Shown piece after piece: positions 34,020-45,063 of a stretch of DNA of 64,000 bases (position 1 is its first letter; each line of letters starts with the position of its first letter). The stretch lies in NCBI GenBank assembly GCA_963682175.1, contig OY821781.1, positions 37,957,254 through 38,021,253 on the forward strand, written 5' to 3'. The position numbers and the translations under genes are program-made. Under the pieces are notes generated by a model. The model searched no databases. It was given only the letters and a program-made list of their open reading frames with translations, and was not told the origin of the DNA. The stretch is from Triglochin maritima. Lineage: Eukaryota; Streptophyta; Magnoliopsida; Alismatales; Juncaginaceae.

Positions 34020-34538
34020 CAGTCGACCGGGACCTCTAAGTTGGTCGACCGTTGGACTTGTATGATTTTGACCAACCTTCGAATTTTGACCACGTATCAG
34101 TCGACCGATTTTAAACTTTCGTTTTTACCGTTGGGACTTAGGCGATACGCAGAGAGTTCGACCGTTGCAGACTTTCAGACGACCGAACCTATTAGGAACG
34201 GTCGACCGCATTGCCTATTTTGGTCGACCGTTTGTGCGCAGAACTGAAGTCCTGGTCTTAGTGAAGTGTCAACTCTGTTCACGGAAACATGTGTCATGAG
34301 GTGACAGTGGGTGCGTTGATCGTGCCTGCCCAGGGACCGCCAAGTGGAGGATTGTGGGTACTTGGGATGAACCACCTCTGTTGTTAGACTATGACGTGAT
34401 GTTGTGATGTCTTGACTCGTAGTAGAGTAGCAGACCTGAGGGATCGCAGACCCCAATGCATGATGATGCATGGCTCGTGGAGCATGATGACCCTGCGGAC
34501 TATTGTCCGGACTCGTTCGATGTTGTGCCGGACGTATA
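34020..34538 (+). mobile_element. LTR-A5 segment 3
   Basis: This continues LTR-A5 after LTR-C1. It carries more CGGTCGACCG-type motifs (34022, 34043, 34099, 34198, 34221) and ends with gtata at the LTR-B3 insertion. Confidence 0.72.
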
Positions 34539-36055
34539 TGAAAGGAATGTGTTCTAAAAGTTTACTTTTATATGTCAATTACTATGAATTGGATGTGCAA
34601 ACATTTTGTTCCTTGATTATGGTATTCGTCTTTTGGAAGTGTTAAGGAAGATGCGCTTGGTCCTTAACCGTAGAGCTCTAAAAGATAAGAGTTTACATAA
34701 ATCAAAAGTTATTCACAATCATGGTAATTAACATGGAACATTAATTACCGAGATAAGATTGTCGTGTTGGCCATCGATTATTGTAGCTCTACAAATAATT
34801 GACGACACGAGTATATAAAAGAGGAAAAGATTACTTTTATATATTGAATAGACCTAACAAGTAAAACATTATGGAATTGTGTTTCGTGTCATTAATGTTT
34901 TTATTGTGTCTTGGATCCTAAGATATGAGACATATCTTTTCACTCAAGAAGTGCTTAATTTGATTATTGTCAAAAGCTATCAATGAGTGTAGTGATAAAG
35001 ACAATAGTTGGTTGAGCATGACTTGTGCTGGAAAAGATAGCTAGTCAAACGATTATCATTGTCCTTCTTAATTGAGTGATGATATTAGTGGGCCCCTTGA
35101 TAAAGTAAAATTATAATGTGCACAATGTAACTTGAGTTAAGTTACATAGTTAAAGCAAAATTATAATTGGAAACGGTCAACCGAGAAGAGGTTTTTTCGG
35201 TAGACCGAAGGTGACACGGTCATCTGATGACTATGTCCCAGGAGAGATTCTGGTGGGTCAAGGGTCGACCGAGTAAAAGACGTGGTTCGTCTAATTATTT
35301 CCATGGATTTTTTCTCATGCAGATTCGGTCGATCATCTGGCTTACGGTGTACCGAACACGTGTTAAAACTGAATGGTTCGGTTGACCGAGTAATTCTCGG
35401 TTCACCGAACAGAACGATTCTGCCTAAATTATTAAGATATTAATTAAATCATGGGTGGATTAATTCCAGATTTAATTAAAACATTTTTTAGGGTGCTTAT
35501 GTAGACATTAGAGATTAATTTTAGGAGAGAATAAACAAGAGATCATGACTAAAAAATAGCTCTTGATGAGGATGTTTTGGGAGCCTATAAAAGGGCACCT
35601 CCTCATACTTTTTTAATGTTAATGTAAAAAATTATTTCTCTCATTAATCTCTCATCTAATCACCACGAAATTCTCTTAGTAATTTTGAGTTTAGGAGATA
35701 GAAATCTCAGGAGCTCGAAGAGGAGTTATTAGCTAGATTCTAAACCTTATTAGAGATTGATTGACTAGCTCATTTCTCTCTAATCTTGTTTAGAGTTTGG
35801 TGAACACTCGGAGGCAAATCCGTGGACGATTCAACGGGCAACGCGACTCCGGATCTTCAAAAAGGTTTTAGAGAACCTTTATGTATGATTCTACATTTTG
35901 TGGTTTATTTTAATAAATGTAGGGTTGCATGATATTAGAATAAAACACAAAGTTATGTACATAAAATTATTGAAAGTATGAAATTGATCTTGTATGTTGT
36001 ATTAAAAATTTTAAAATATATACATACATATTACATAGGGACACGAAATCCTACA
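34539..36055 (+). mobile_element. LTR-B3, diverged family-B LTR
   Basis: 1517 bp, TGAAAGGAATGT...AAATCCTACA, with a perfect gtata duplication (34534-34538 and 36056-36060). Compared with B2 it lacks about 0.5 kb around 35150. Its palindromes are mostly changed to cggtagaccg, cggttgaccg, cggttcaccg and cggtcaaccg. It seems an older or separate subfamily. Confidence 0.88.
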
Positions 36056-36060
36056 GTATA

Positions 36061-36882
36061 TTGTACCGCCGAGGCTGTGCCGACGATGATGTTCCGGCTT
36101 GATGCCGCCGAGGTTGTTCCAGCGATGATGTTGTGTAGTCCTATGTTGTGCCGGTGATGCTGCTGATGTTGTTACGACGATGATTCCTCGATTGGGCACC
36201 TATTGAGGGATTGTTGGACCGACCAAACTATGACTCTGTTGGTGTGGTGTAGAACACGTTGTTTCGCTTGGCGCGGAAGTGCGGACACTCCTCCCCGATT
36301 CTTTGGCTCGAGTAGTCGCATGTGGGGGTGTGTCACGTAGTGTCTGTAAGACCGTATGTGCCTACGGTAGGTCTCCGAGGGAGACCCGATGTTGTTCTGC
36401 TGGACAGATGTCCTTGTTGACCTTTAAAGGATGTTTGATGATGTTATAGGACTGAGGTCCTATTTTACCCTTAGAGAGAATCTGTTTTCATTACAGACAT
36501 GACATGACATGCTACTAGTATGATAAGTTCAAACTGTACTGTTCCATTCATATATGTGAGCTTGGCATATATGATTTCCTAATGGGAAACTTAGGCATTG
36601 TTGTTTAATTCATGTTTCAGGACCGCAGTATGTTCTATAGGGTGGTGACAGCGGGCGTACGCATTTTAGGGTCAGGATCCTCTTCGGACTCTTCGAGATC
36701 GTCATGATTACTTGAATCTGTCTTTCATTGTATTGATGTAATCATGTATTTTGACAAACTATGTTGTAATTTGGTACACCGACTGGTTATATTTATGAGT
36801 AATATTCCCGTTTGGATTGTCGTTATCTTGATATCTTTTTATTGTTTAAATTTCAAATTTTCTGTTGTTCCGAGATGTTACA
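36061..36882 (+). mobile_element. LTR-A5 segment 4 (3' end)
   Basis: The last part of LTR-A5. It has a short tandem region at 36066-36180 built on gccgaggctgtgccgacgat-like units, the conserved ggcata...tttcctaatgggaaac block near 36565, and the end GAGATGTTACA. The flank gtctc matches the gcctc left of 18108 except for one base. Confidence 0.78.
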
Positions 36883-36897
36883 GTCTCCCACATTGTC

Positions 36898-36904
36898 TAT
36901 AAAT
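36898..36904 (+). promoter_or_regulatory. TATA box of the second LEA14 copy, 15 bp from the LTR block
   Basis: tataaat lies 78 bp upstream of the ATG at 36982 and 15 bp downstream of the LTR end at 36882. Everything upstream of this core promoter has been displaced by the LTR block. Confidence 0.6.
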
Positions 36905-36981
36905 GAAAGATCTTTTCATCAAAATTTGTAAGAAAAATAGAAGAAAAAAAGAGAAAAGAAAAGAAAAGAAAATCGAGAAAA

Positions 36982-38005
36982 ATGTCAAGACTGATAGGAA
37001 AGGTGACGGAATATGTCGGCCAAAAGATAGCAAATATGAGAAAACCCGAAGCTGATTTAACCGATGTTTCGATTAAGAGCTTCAATCGGAGCACCATCAC
37101 TTTTCATAGCGTCATCGACGTCACCAACCCTTATAGCCATAGTACGCCAATTTGCGAGATCGCCTTCTCTTTCAAGAGCGCTGGGAGGTAAAAATGATGA
37201 AATATGAGTAATTTTTACATTTATCCAAAATCTTTCTTGATATATATGGTTATTGTAATTAAGATGACAATCATGGATATTGGTAGGAAATAATGTTGAT
37301 GCTTTATGCTAGTGATTCGAACTCAATTGTTGGGATTGGTCATTAGATGCCCTTATAATAATTTTTGTTGTAATCATCGATTTGATTTTAAGAAATCAAA
37401 ACTTTTCAGATAAATGAACATCATATTTTAAACTAAAATAAAGCTATATTATGTGCATAATCAACAGGAAAAAACCTATTAGGCCTTGGTGTAACCATGA
37501 CCCAAGTTCATATCCTAGATATACCAATTGGTATCCTAAGATCTCGGGGTATATATAGAAGTTTAAAAATTTGAAGAAAATACATATTAGGAGTAAATGC
37601 AAACACTCATGATTAATCATGATTATGGTTTTGATGAGTGCATACGATGAAGATTTTTTTTATTTTAAAATTGCTACTTGTGCATGCAATGCAAGACAAA
37701 TGACGAAAATTATGATGTATATTTGTTTGTTTGGTATCGCTTAGGTTGATAGTCTCTTGGAAGCTACTCGATCCAGACTCGATCCAGACTCGATCGAGGG
37801 GTAATCAAAGACTCAAGTGGAGATTCCGATGACCGTGCCTTCCGACTTCATGTTGAGCATTTTGAAGGAAATTGGCAAGGATTGGGACATCGATTATGAG
37901 ATAGAAGTTGCGTTGATCGTCGATATTCCGATATTCCGTAATTTCACCATACCCCTCGAGAAATCCGGCGAGTTAAAGTTGTCTACCCTCTCAGACATCT
38001 TCTAA
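36982..38005 (+). pseudogene. Broken second LEA14 copy
   Basis: Exon 1 (36982-37187) is intact and has the same length (206 bp) and donor as the copy at 16743. It encodes MSRLIGKVTEYVGQKIANM and the following strands to FKSAG. Exon 2 (37745-38005) is 261 bp instead of 250 because gatccagactc is duplicated in tandem (11 bp) around 37768-37790, shifting the frame. Just beyond, TAA occurs at about 37801-37803 where the other copy has AAA, so the original frame is also stopped. The rest (IPMTVPSDF...DWDIDYEIEVALIVDIP...SDIF) is conserved and open. An internal ATG at 37817 could start only a 62-residue fragment. The two lesions in otherwise well-kept sequence suggest recent loss. Confidence 0.88.
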
Positions 38006-39220
38006 GCTACCTTCTTTTGTCATATATTTTTTTCTTAATCTACTTCAGTGTTTCTAAATTAAGACTTCATAAGGATATCGTTTGTGTTGTATTAATGTTC
38101 CCTTTTATCAATAATTAAGACATGGGAAAAAAATAGAATTTGAACCAACACATTTGAATTCCCTTAAGATTTTGGCTCTCCTGGATTTTACAGTACTTCC
38201 ATCACTAATTAGATACATGTTTACTTTTCTTAATGAGATTTTTAGGATCGTCCATGCAAATTTCGACTCCCTAAACTTAAATTTTTTGAACCGCCCTATG
38301 AACATGTTAAACATGCATGCCCTACAATGAAAATCTTATGGGTCGAAAAAGGATAAAATTATTTCTCACATATTACATTAAAAGAAGATCTTTTACTTGC
38401 TCTATCACTTTAGAATTGTCTTCGAATATTTGCATTAGATCTTCTAGCAATTAGTCTGAATTTTACGGGGTTTACTTCTTGAATTATGTTTTTCCTTAAA
38501 AATCTCACTATATTCTAAAACATGTAGTTATATTAAAAATGGGATTGAGTTTTGGGTTTAGGGGTTACAAAATACTCTTAATTTCCAAAGTCATCAAAAT
38601 CCTATTAACCAAAATTGTGTTGGATTACAAAGTTGGGTCATGCTTATTATCTCTTGGACTCTAAGCCCATGAGTCGAATACATGAATCAAATTACTTGAA
38701 GTAAATTCATATTTTGCAAAGATGGTGTAATGTGTTGTCTATTTTTTCACATAATTTTTTGTGTACTTTTAGGGTTCATAAATTTATTTTTAAAATTTAT
38801 AAGGACGACTCTATAAGTCTATAACAACTAACAAGATATTACAAATTTAGATAATCATAACTTGCCGTATTATTGAAATTTTAAAGTAAATTCAACTGAG
38901 GGTTTTATAACAATGGGATGTGAAGAAGAAGAAGCATCTCACATAGGCTTGGCAATTTACATCACCATGACGACAAAAATCAATAGACCCTTGATCGAGT
39001 TATATGATTGTCTACGACGAGGTTGATATGGTTCTTGACATATTGAATCTGCAAACTACAATGTATTCATAACAAAAACACTATTGAAATGGTTGAGGCA
39101 GTAGATCCACATTTTGCAGCTCGCATAAGTTTTTCTTGCGAACCTATAAACCACAAATTTACAACACCCACCTTTTCGACGCCCAATTTCTATTTTAGGT
39201 CAAACTCAAGTTCAACCTTA
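38006..39220. other. Intergenic DNA after LEA14 pseudogene
   Basis: AT-rich sequence with only short chance frames. I saw no repeat ends or RNA gene. Confidence 0.6.
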
Positions 39221-39228
39221 CTTAAGAG

Positions 39229-39790
39229 CAAGGTTTTCAGAACTGAACCGGTCATCGAACCAATAAAGCTTTGGTCTTGGTTTAATGTGGTCGGACCGTT
39301 GATGACGTCAACATGACATCAGCATTTTTTAGACCTGAAGTTGGACCGGACCGAATAAATATTAACGGTCATACTGGTTTGAACCGATTTCTGTAAAATT
39401 ATTTAATATAATATTTAATAACACACCAAATGTTAAATATAATTCATGATATCAAACACAATTTGCTTAACTCAGTAAATTTGCTATCTTTACTTAACGG
39501 AACAAATTTACTTGAATAAGAATTAGAGAAAACATGGTGATGGATTTTTGTTTGTAAGAATAGAAAAAAATCCTCATATTTTCTGATTTTAAAAATTAGG
39601 AATATTTGAAATATTTTTATGTGCGGTCCGACCAACCGGCCCAACCAAACGGTCCGACCCGGTTGGACCTGGTTCAATCCGGTTCAGAACGGTTCGACTA
39701 GAGGCTCGAGTTTTTAGTTGAACCGGTCGCTGAACCATCAGTTCCCGGTTCGACCGGGTCGAACCGTCCGGTTCAATTTTTACAACCTTG
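39229..39790. mobile_element. hAT-type MITE with perfect 8-bp duplication cttaagag
   Basis: 562 bp between cttaagag at 39221-39228 and 39791-39798. Ends are CAAGGTTTTCAGAACTGAAC and, reversed, CAAGGTTGTAAAAATTGAAC: about 20-bp imperfect terminal inverted repeats, extended inward by gaaccgg words. An 8-bp duplication with a CAAGG-type end is typical of hAT elements. Non-coding. Confidence 0.9.
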
Positions 39791-39798
39791 CTTAAGAG

Positions 39799-41297
39799 AT
39801 TCAATTGTAACTGCAATCTATTTTTTCCTCTAATTTCTCTCGTTCGAGTTGATTAATCAATGCTCTGAAATCAATTGTTAGGACCTATTTAAATTCCTCC
39901 GATAGCCTATTCAAAAGCATAACTTATTTGATCTAGAAATTATTTGCACCAATTGTCATGATATTGCAAAACTATAAAACGTATGAAGAAAATTAAAAGG
40001 GAAAAAAACAAAATCTAGGTAGACAGCTGTGTGAAATAAGGGACCACCATTTGCTTGCATGGGTCCTAAATGTTCAACCATACCACTACTGCTCCCCCCA
40101 ATAAGCACACAGACATAATTGATACACAAGATTACGTTCAAGGTTCCTTCCCTCACAAAAAGGGGTCTATGGAAATAATTAAGTATTTCTGCAAAATTAT
40201 TAAAATAACTATAATCAAAATAAGTGAAAAAAACGTACAATGTATATCGATGGACAGGTTATAATTCAGCAAAAGTGTGAAAAAGTAAAACTACGCTAGC
40301 ATAAATGTAAGTGAAAAAGGTATAATGTATATCGGAGTTTTAGTAACTTAATGATGTTTCATAAATGTAATGTGTTTATGTGTATGTGAATAACCCTACT
40401 TATATTGAGGGGGTTTTCCATCTGAGAAATTTCTTGATTCACCAGTTCATCAATTTACCACACTGTGAGCATAGGTAGAGATACAAATTATCTCAAGGTA
40501 ACTTGTCAAGTCCATAACAATCTATTACTTAGTAAAAATCAAATTATATTCCAAGATTTCTAGACTGACATAAGCATATTGAGTGGAGATATGTTATGGA
40601 TTTTCCTCAAGCTTTGTTGGTAATACATTATATATGTGACACAAATCCATGTGTACAATGTAGTTACTTTTAAAGTAAGAAAAAATTCAAAATACGAAGT
40701 TTTGTGTTTATCAAAGAATGTAGAATCAACAAAACTTAAGAAAAACTCATAACAACATATCCTAGAAGTAAGCATATTAGAACATTGAGCGATGAGTCGG
40801 ATCAATTCAACAACGGTTTTACATGAATAGATGCAGCCAAATTAGAAGGAAGACACATATGCAAAAGAATAATCTCAATAGTGTATTTACTCGGGATAAT
40901 GGATTTACCTATTTATTGTTATAGAAAAAAAAATCCAAACTCAATTACTCAACTTGAAGTACAAAATCAAATAGTGCCCATGTCTGTTGTCTGAACCTGC
41001 AAACCAAGGAATGGTTTGATGTTGCATTGCTTGTCACCATTCTTGCACACATACACATATGAAGGCACTGAGGAGTGAGGAGCATAATATAATGAATAAT
41101 CAACATCTACGGTGGTATCATTATTATATCCATAAAATAAATGCTCATTGGCTCTAAGATTCCTGACAACTACACCTCAGCCAACATCACGTGATCATTC
41201 ATATCTTCAAGTTTTTTGTCTAAAGTTGGTTGATTCTTGCACTTAAACCCATCATAGTTTGAAATACGGTACATGCAACTCTTAGAAGTTAGAATGC
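39799..41297. other. Intergenic DNA with a possible decayed coding stretch
   Basis: Mostly AT-rich. On the minus strand, about 41190-40967, a frame of roughly 70 codons reads RNLRANEHLFYGYNN and later PSYVYVCKNGDKQCNIKPF before a stop. Flanking frames are broken. The composition looks protein-like, but I do not recognise the family and treat it as a possible gene relic. Confidence 0.35.
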
Positions 41298-41305
41298 ATG
41301 TTGAT

Positions 41306-41894
41306 TAGGGCCGTAAATGGACGGTTCGTGGGGGTTATAGAGTTTACCCATGACCACACCTACATAATTAAACAATTCGCGGTTCGGTTTGAAATCCATT
41401 TATTTTTACCTATACCCATGAACCTATCCGTTTAATTTAATTAAACGGTTTTGGACGGTTAAATGGTTAAAACTCAATGGATACTAAAATCGATATAAGA
41501 ATTGGATAAATGGTTAAATATATAAAAACTTGTCAAACTTGTTAAAAACATCAAAACCTCCAAAAATTCTTAATCAAAACCTCAAAAAATTCACAATCTA
41601 AACATCCACAAATTCATATAAAACATCAAACATCCACACACAATGACAATAATAATACAAACAATTATATGTATATAGTATATATAACAAAATATTATAT
41701 ATTCATTATGTTTCGCGGTTAAACGGACGGGTTAAATCATGTAACATTATCGGCTCATTTATTAAACGGTTTTGATTTTCACAACCCTTATCCGTCCATT
41801 TATTAAACGGTTATGATTTTTACAACCCGTAACCCTACCCGTCAGTTCGGTTAGGGCGGTTAAATGGTTTTGACCCTACCCATTTACAACCCTA
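41306..41894. mobile_element. hAT-type MITE with perfect 8-bp duplication atgttgat
   Basis: 589 bp between atgttgat at 41298-41305 and 41895-41902. Ends are TAGGGCCGTAAATGG and, reversed, TAGGGTTGTAAATGG. The body is rich in aaacggtt and taaatgg words arranged in inverted fashion. The 8-bp duplication and short TIR place it with hAT-derived MITEs. Confidence 0.92.
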
Positions 41895-41902
41895 ATGTTG
41901 AT

Positions 41903-42733
41903 CATGTTTTTAGTTGTTACCAACTAAAATCAACTTTGCTTCCTCAATAAATATCCAAAGAAGGGTGTGAAAGTCAAAAACAACTTTGCCTCCCAAGAAT
42001 GTACGAGAACCTTCTAGAAATTATAGATATTTGCTAGCTAAATATCTAAGGAAGTAAAGATGTGTTTTTGTACTCTAAAGTAGAGGGAGTCCCTCGTCTA
42101 TATAAAGGGGTCCCCTCCTCTCATTTGTAAGCATTTAATGTGTGTGTGTTTGTAAAATAAGTATTGTAACTCTACTTTTGGGAATGAGATAATTGTATAT
42201 TGAGCAAACCTTATTAAGTGTCCATTTGTGTGCTTGTTTGTGTGCGTGAGAATACTCTACTTGACATTCTAGTTGAGTTGAGAAAGAGGGAAGATGATGA
42301 TCAAGTCCGAGCAACTCAAGAGAGTAGTAACTTGTGCCAACACGGTTCATACTTTAGGAGTAGGTGCATAACTGTGTGCTTAGATTTAATCTTATTTTAT
42401 TATTAGTTTTGAATCAAAGAAAAGTTGTTCATCTAACCTGGGTTGGAAATACAATTTTGCTTATGAATATGATTCTATACTGTAGTCATAAAAATGCATA
42501 TGATTAAATTAAAATAACAGTTAATTTGCAGAAGCATGTAAACAAATCACACCTTAAATGCTCATTTAGATGAAATAATATCAGGTGTATATAAGACTGA
42601 AATTTTTTCAACTAACATACTTCAAAGTTAGCAGTTGATCACACTCAGTAGTTACGAGTTACGACATTGACTAGTTGTCATGTTGTACGCTATATAACCA
42701 AAAAATAGAATGATCAAGTTATATTTTTGAACT
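41903..42733. other. Intergenic DNA, possible old LTR fragment
   Basis: Around 42095-42190 a tctatataaaggggtcccctcc stretch and a downstream gt-rich segment resemble an LTR promoter and leader, but no matching ends were found. Nothing else is supported. Confidence 0.4.
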
Positions 42734-43407
42734 ACAATTGTAGGATCCTAATCCTAATTGTGCCTTAATCATGTTTTAGGTGGTGATTAGAGGGAGATGA
42801 AGATGGATGGCTTGGATTGAAGATGGTTGGATGGAGGGTCGTGATGTAGTGGAGATGAGATGAGTGGTGGAGATGGAATGGATTGGAATGGATGGTGAGG
42901 ATTGGATTGGGAGGAGATATTATTGGGTTCCCTCTCTCTCTCTCTCTCGGTTGCTCTCTCTCACGATTCCCTCTCTCCCTCCTGCAGTGAGCTCCGGCGA
43001 GTTGGTGCTCCGGCGTGGAGTTGTGTTCGGGCAAGCAGTGGTGGTGGTCGTTTGTCGGTGGCTTGAGGTGAGTGGGTGGTTCTTTAACCTTTCCGCACAT
43101 TTGGTTCTCTCTCTCTCTCTACCTCACTCATTTTCTGTGGTCGTGGGTGATTGGTGGAGGTTGCCGGAGGTGGATTCGTGAGTGTGGATCGTCGAGGAGG
43201 AGTTGATCGTCGTTTGGACGCGAGAGTCGTCGACGGATCGTATTTGGGGAGACGTGCTCGTGGAGGCGTCGTCGTGGTTCTTCAAAGGTCTCTTCAGACC
43301 TTCCGGTATGTCAAGCTTGCTCACTTAATTATCGTGAGTAATTGGAAGTCGACGGTAAGTCGTTCGGCTCGTCGCAAATAAATGTGCAGCAGATTTCACT
43401 GTCTGAT

Positions 43408-44079
43408 CGGTCGACCGGTTGGTGCAAACGGTCGACCGTTCGTGAAGAAATTCGGGTTCTACCTCAAATCGGTCGAACGATGCCTGTGGGGCGGTCGACC
43501 GATTGTGCATTGGAGACAGGCCTGGTGAGTTTCGGTCGACCGGGTCCCCTTTGCCGGTCGACCGTGTGCACTGTCTTAAGTCGGTTGGGGGCGATTGACC
43601 ATCTAAACGGTCGACCGCTTATTGACTTCGTCCGACCGTGACTTAAGTGAGCATAGTGGTCGGTTCGACCGATGGTGTGTTCGGTCGACCGGACTTGTGC
43701 GCTGAGCGTGGGGGAACGCTCTGGAGGAATTCAGTCGACTGAGGAGGTCTCGGCGTTAGACCGGATTCGGGGTGCGAGTGAGGGATTATTCCCTGGTGTG
43801 ATTCGGTCGACCGAGAGTGCTCGGTGGTTCGACCGAATTCGTGGTGGGATTTATCCCTGGTGACTTTCGGTCGAACGGGACCCCTTTGCCGTTCGACCGA
43901 ATGGTCGTTTTGTTCGTTGAACCTGGGAGTTGACCATCTAAACGGTCGACCGTCCCGTGACTTTGGTTCGACCGACGAGTGTGGTTTTGGGAATCGGTCG
44001 ACCGATGGAGTGCCGGTCGAGGTGGATTGCCCAGTATTTGCTTGATTCGGTCGACCGGGACTTTTGGTTCGGTCGACCG
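43408..44079 (+). repeat. Dense CGGTCGACCG array in LTR-A3
   Basis: More than fifteen copies of the palindrome or one-base variants (cggtcgaacg, cgttcgaccg, cggttcgacc) lie within 670 bp at irregular spacing. Despite the CpG content, most central CpGs are intact. Confidence 0.92.
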
Positions 44080-44192
44080 TTTGTGTCTAGTTTTGCACTA
44101 TGGAGGTGCTGTTGTTGTGGTCGTCCGTGTGGGGCGAGTCGTGGTGTCGATGTTCTTCCGGCAAGTGTGCTAGGGTGCACGAGTGTTGCGGT

Positions 44193-44690
44193 GGTTGGTT
44201 GAAAAAGACATGGAGCCCCGTAACGGTGTGAGACCTGTGGATTGGCTGAAATAGGCCTGAGGCCCAGCTTAGAATTGTGGTGTTGCGGTGGTTGGTTGAA
44301 AAAGACCTGGAGCCCCGTGACTGTGTGAGAGCTGTGGTTGGTTGAAAAAGACCTGGAGCCCAGCTAGTCTGTGCGGGGTTGGTTGAAAAAGACCTGGAGC
44401 TCCGTAGTGCGTTCAGGTTGGCTGAAAAAGGGCTGGAGCCTGAGCAGGGACCGCGTGTAGGGGTTGGTTGAAAAAGACCTGGAGCCCTTAGACGTTTGGG
44501 TTGGTTGAAAAAGACCTAGAGCCCTTGGTCGTGTCGTGGTAGCTGTGGTTGGTTGAAAAAGACCTGGAGCCCAACTTGGCGACGAGCGTGTGTCACGGTG
44601 GTTGGTTGAAAAAGACCTGGAGCCCCGTGACTGTGGTGTGTGCTGTGGTTGGGTGAAAGAGCCCTGGAGCCCAGCCTGTTTGTGATGTTT
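44193..44690 (+). repeat. 11-unit interspersed array in LTR-A3
   Basis: Eleven units share a conserved core starting GGTTGGTTGAAAAAGACCTG and continuing gagccc, separated by unlike spacers of about 10-26 bp. Period is about 37-52 bp. Units 2, 6 and 11 are the most diverged. The core is not palindromic. The array occupies the slot that holds other tandem repeats in LTR-A2 and LTR-A5. Confidence 0.93.
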
Positions 44691-45063
44691 TTCTTGTTCA
44701 GTAGAATTGCATGCTAGGGTGTATTTCAGTTCATGTATTTAGAGTTTGGCATACGGGGTTTCCTTCTGGAAACTCAGGCATTGTTGCATGTTTACTTTCA
44801 GGCCGTGATCGGCGATAGGGGGTGGTGATCGAGGAGAGGAGCACCGCTACCGGATCCAGCTTTCTCTCAGTTGAGGTCGGGTGATTACTGCTTCCATTTG
44901 TATAGTCTTTTGATGTAATCATCACTTTTGTAGTACTCTGATGTTCGTATATATATATTATATATATTAGTGCACCTGTGTTCAGTATTTGCGTAATATC
45001 CTCTGTTGATTGTGGGTTATCAAAATTTTAAATTTTCCGCTGTGTTGAGGATGTTACAACAAT

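Larger units (their letters stand above)
42739..45058 (+). mobile_element. LTR-A3, solo family-A LTR (2.3 kb)
   Basis: Starts TGTAGGATCC, ends GAGGATGTTACA, and is flanked by a perfect 5-bp duplication acaat (42734-42738 and 45059-45063). No internal region is attached, so it is a solo LTR left by LTR-LTR recombination or a short non-coding element. Order: purine-rich leader, CT run, ttcaaaggtctcttcagacc, ggtatgtcaagctt, palindrome array, 11-unit array, ggcatacggggtttcc block, end. No frame worth calling is present; the GC-rich open frames are artefacts of the repeated motif. Confidence 0.9.

Noticed and set aside
37817..38005. Independent 62-residue gene
   Set aside because: It is the surviving end of exon 2 of the broken LEA14 copy.
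42095..42410. Complete LTR retrotransposon near 42.1 kb
   Set aside because: TATA and leader-like words exist, but no paired ends, primer site or target duplication could be found.
43325..44202. Several long frames rich in RSTE, GRP and VDR words
   Set aside because: Repeating CGGTCGACCG stays open in several frames and gives recurring tripeptides. The same happens in the B-family arrays, so these are not genes.
44193..44690. CRISPR array
   Set aside because: Repeats with variable spacers look similar, but spacers are short and uneven, the repeats are imperfect, there are no cas genes, and the setting is an LTR in a plant genome.
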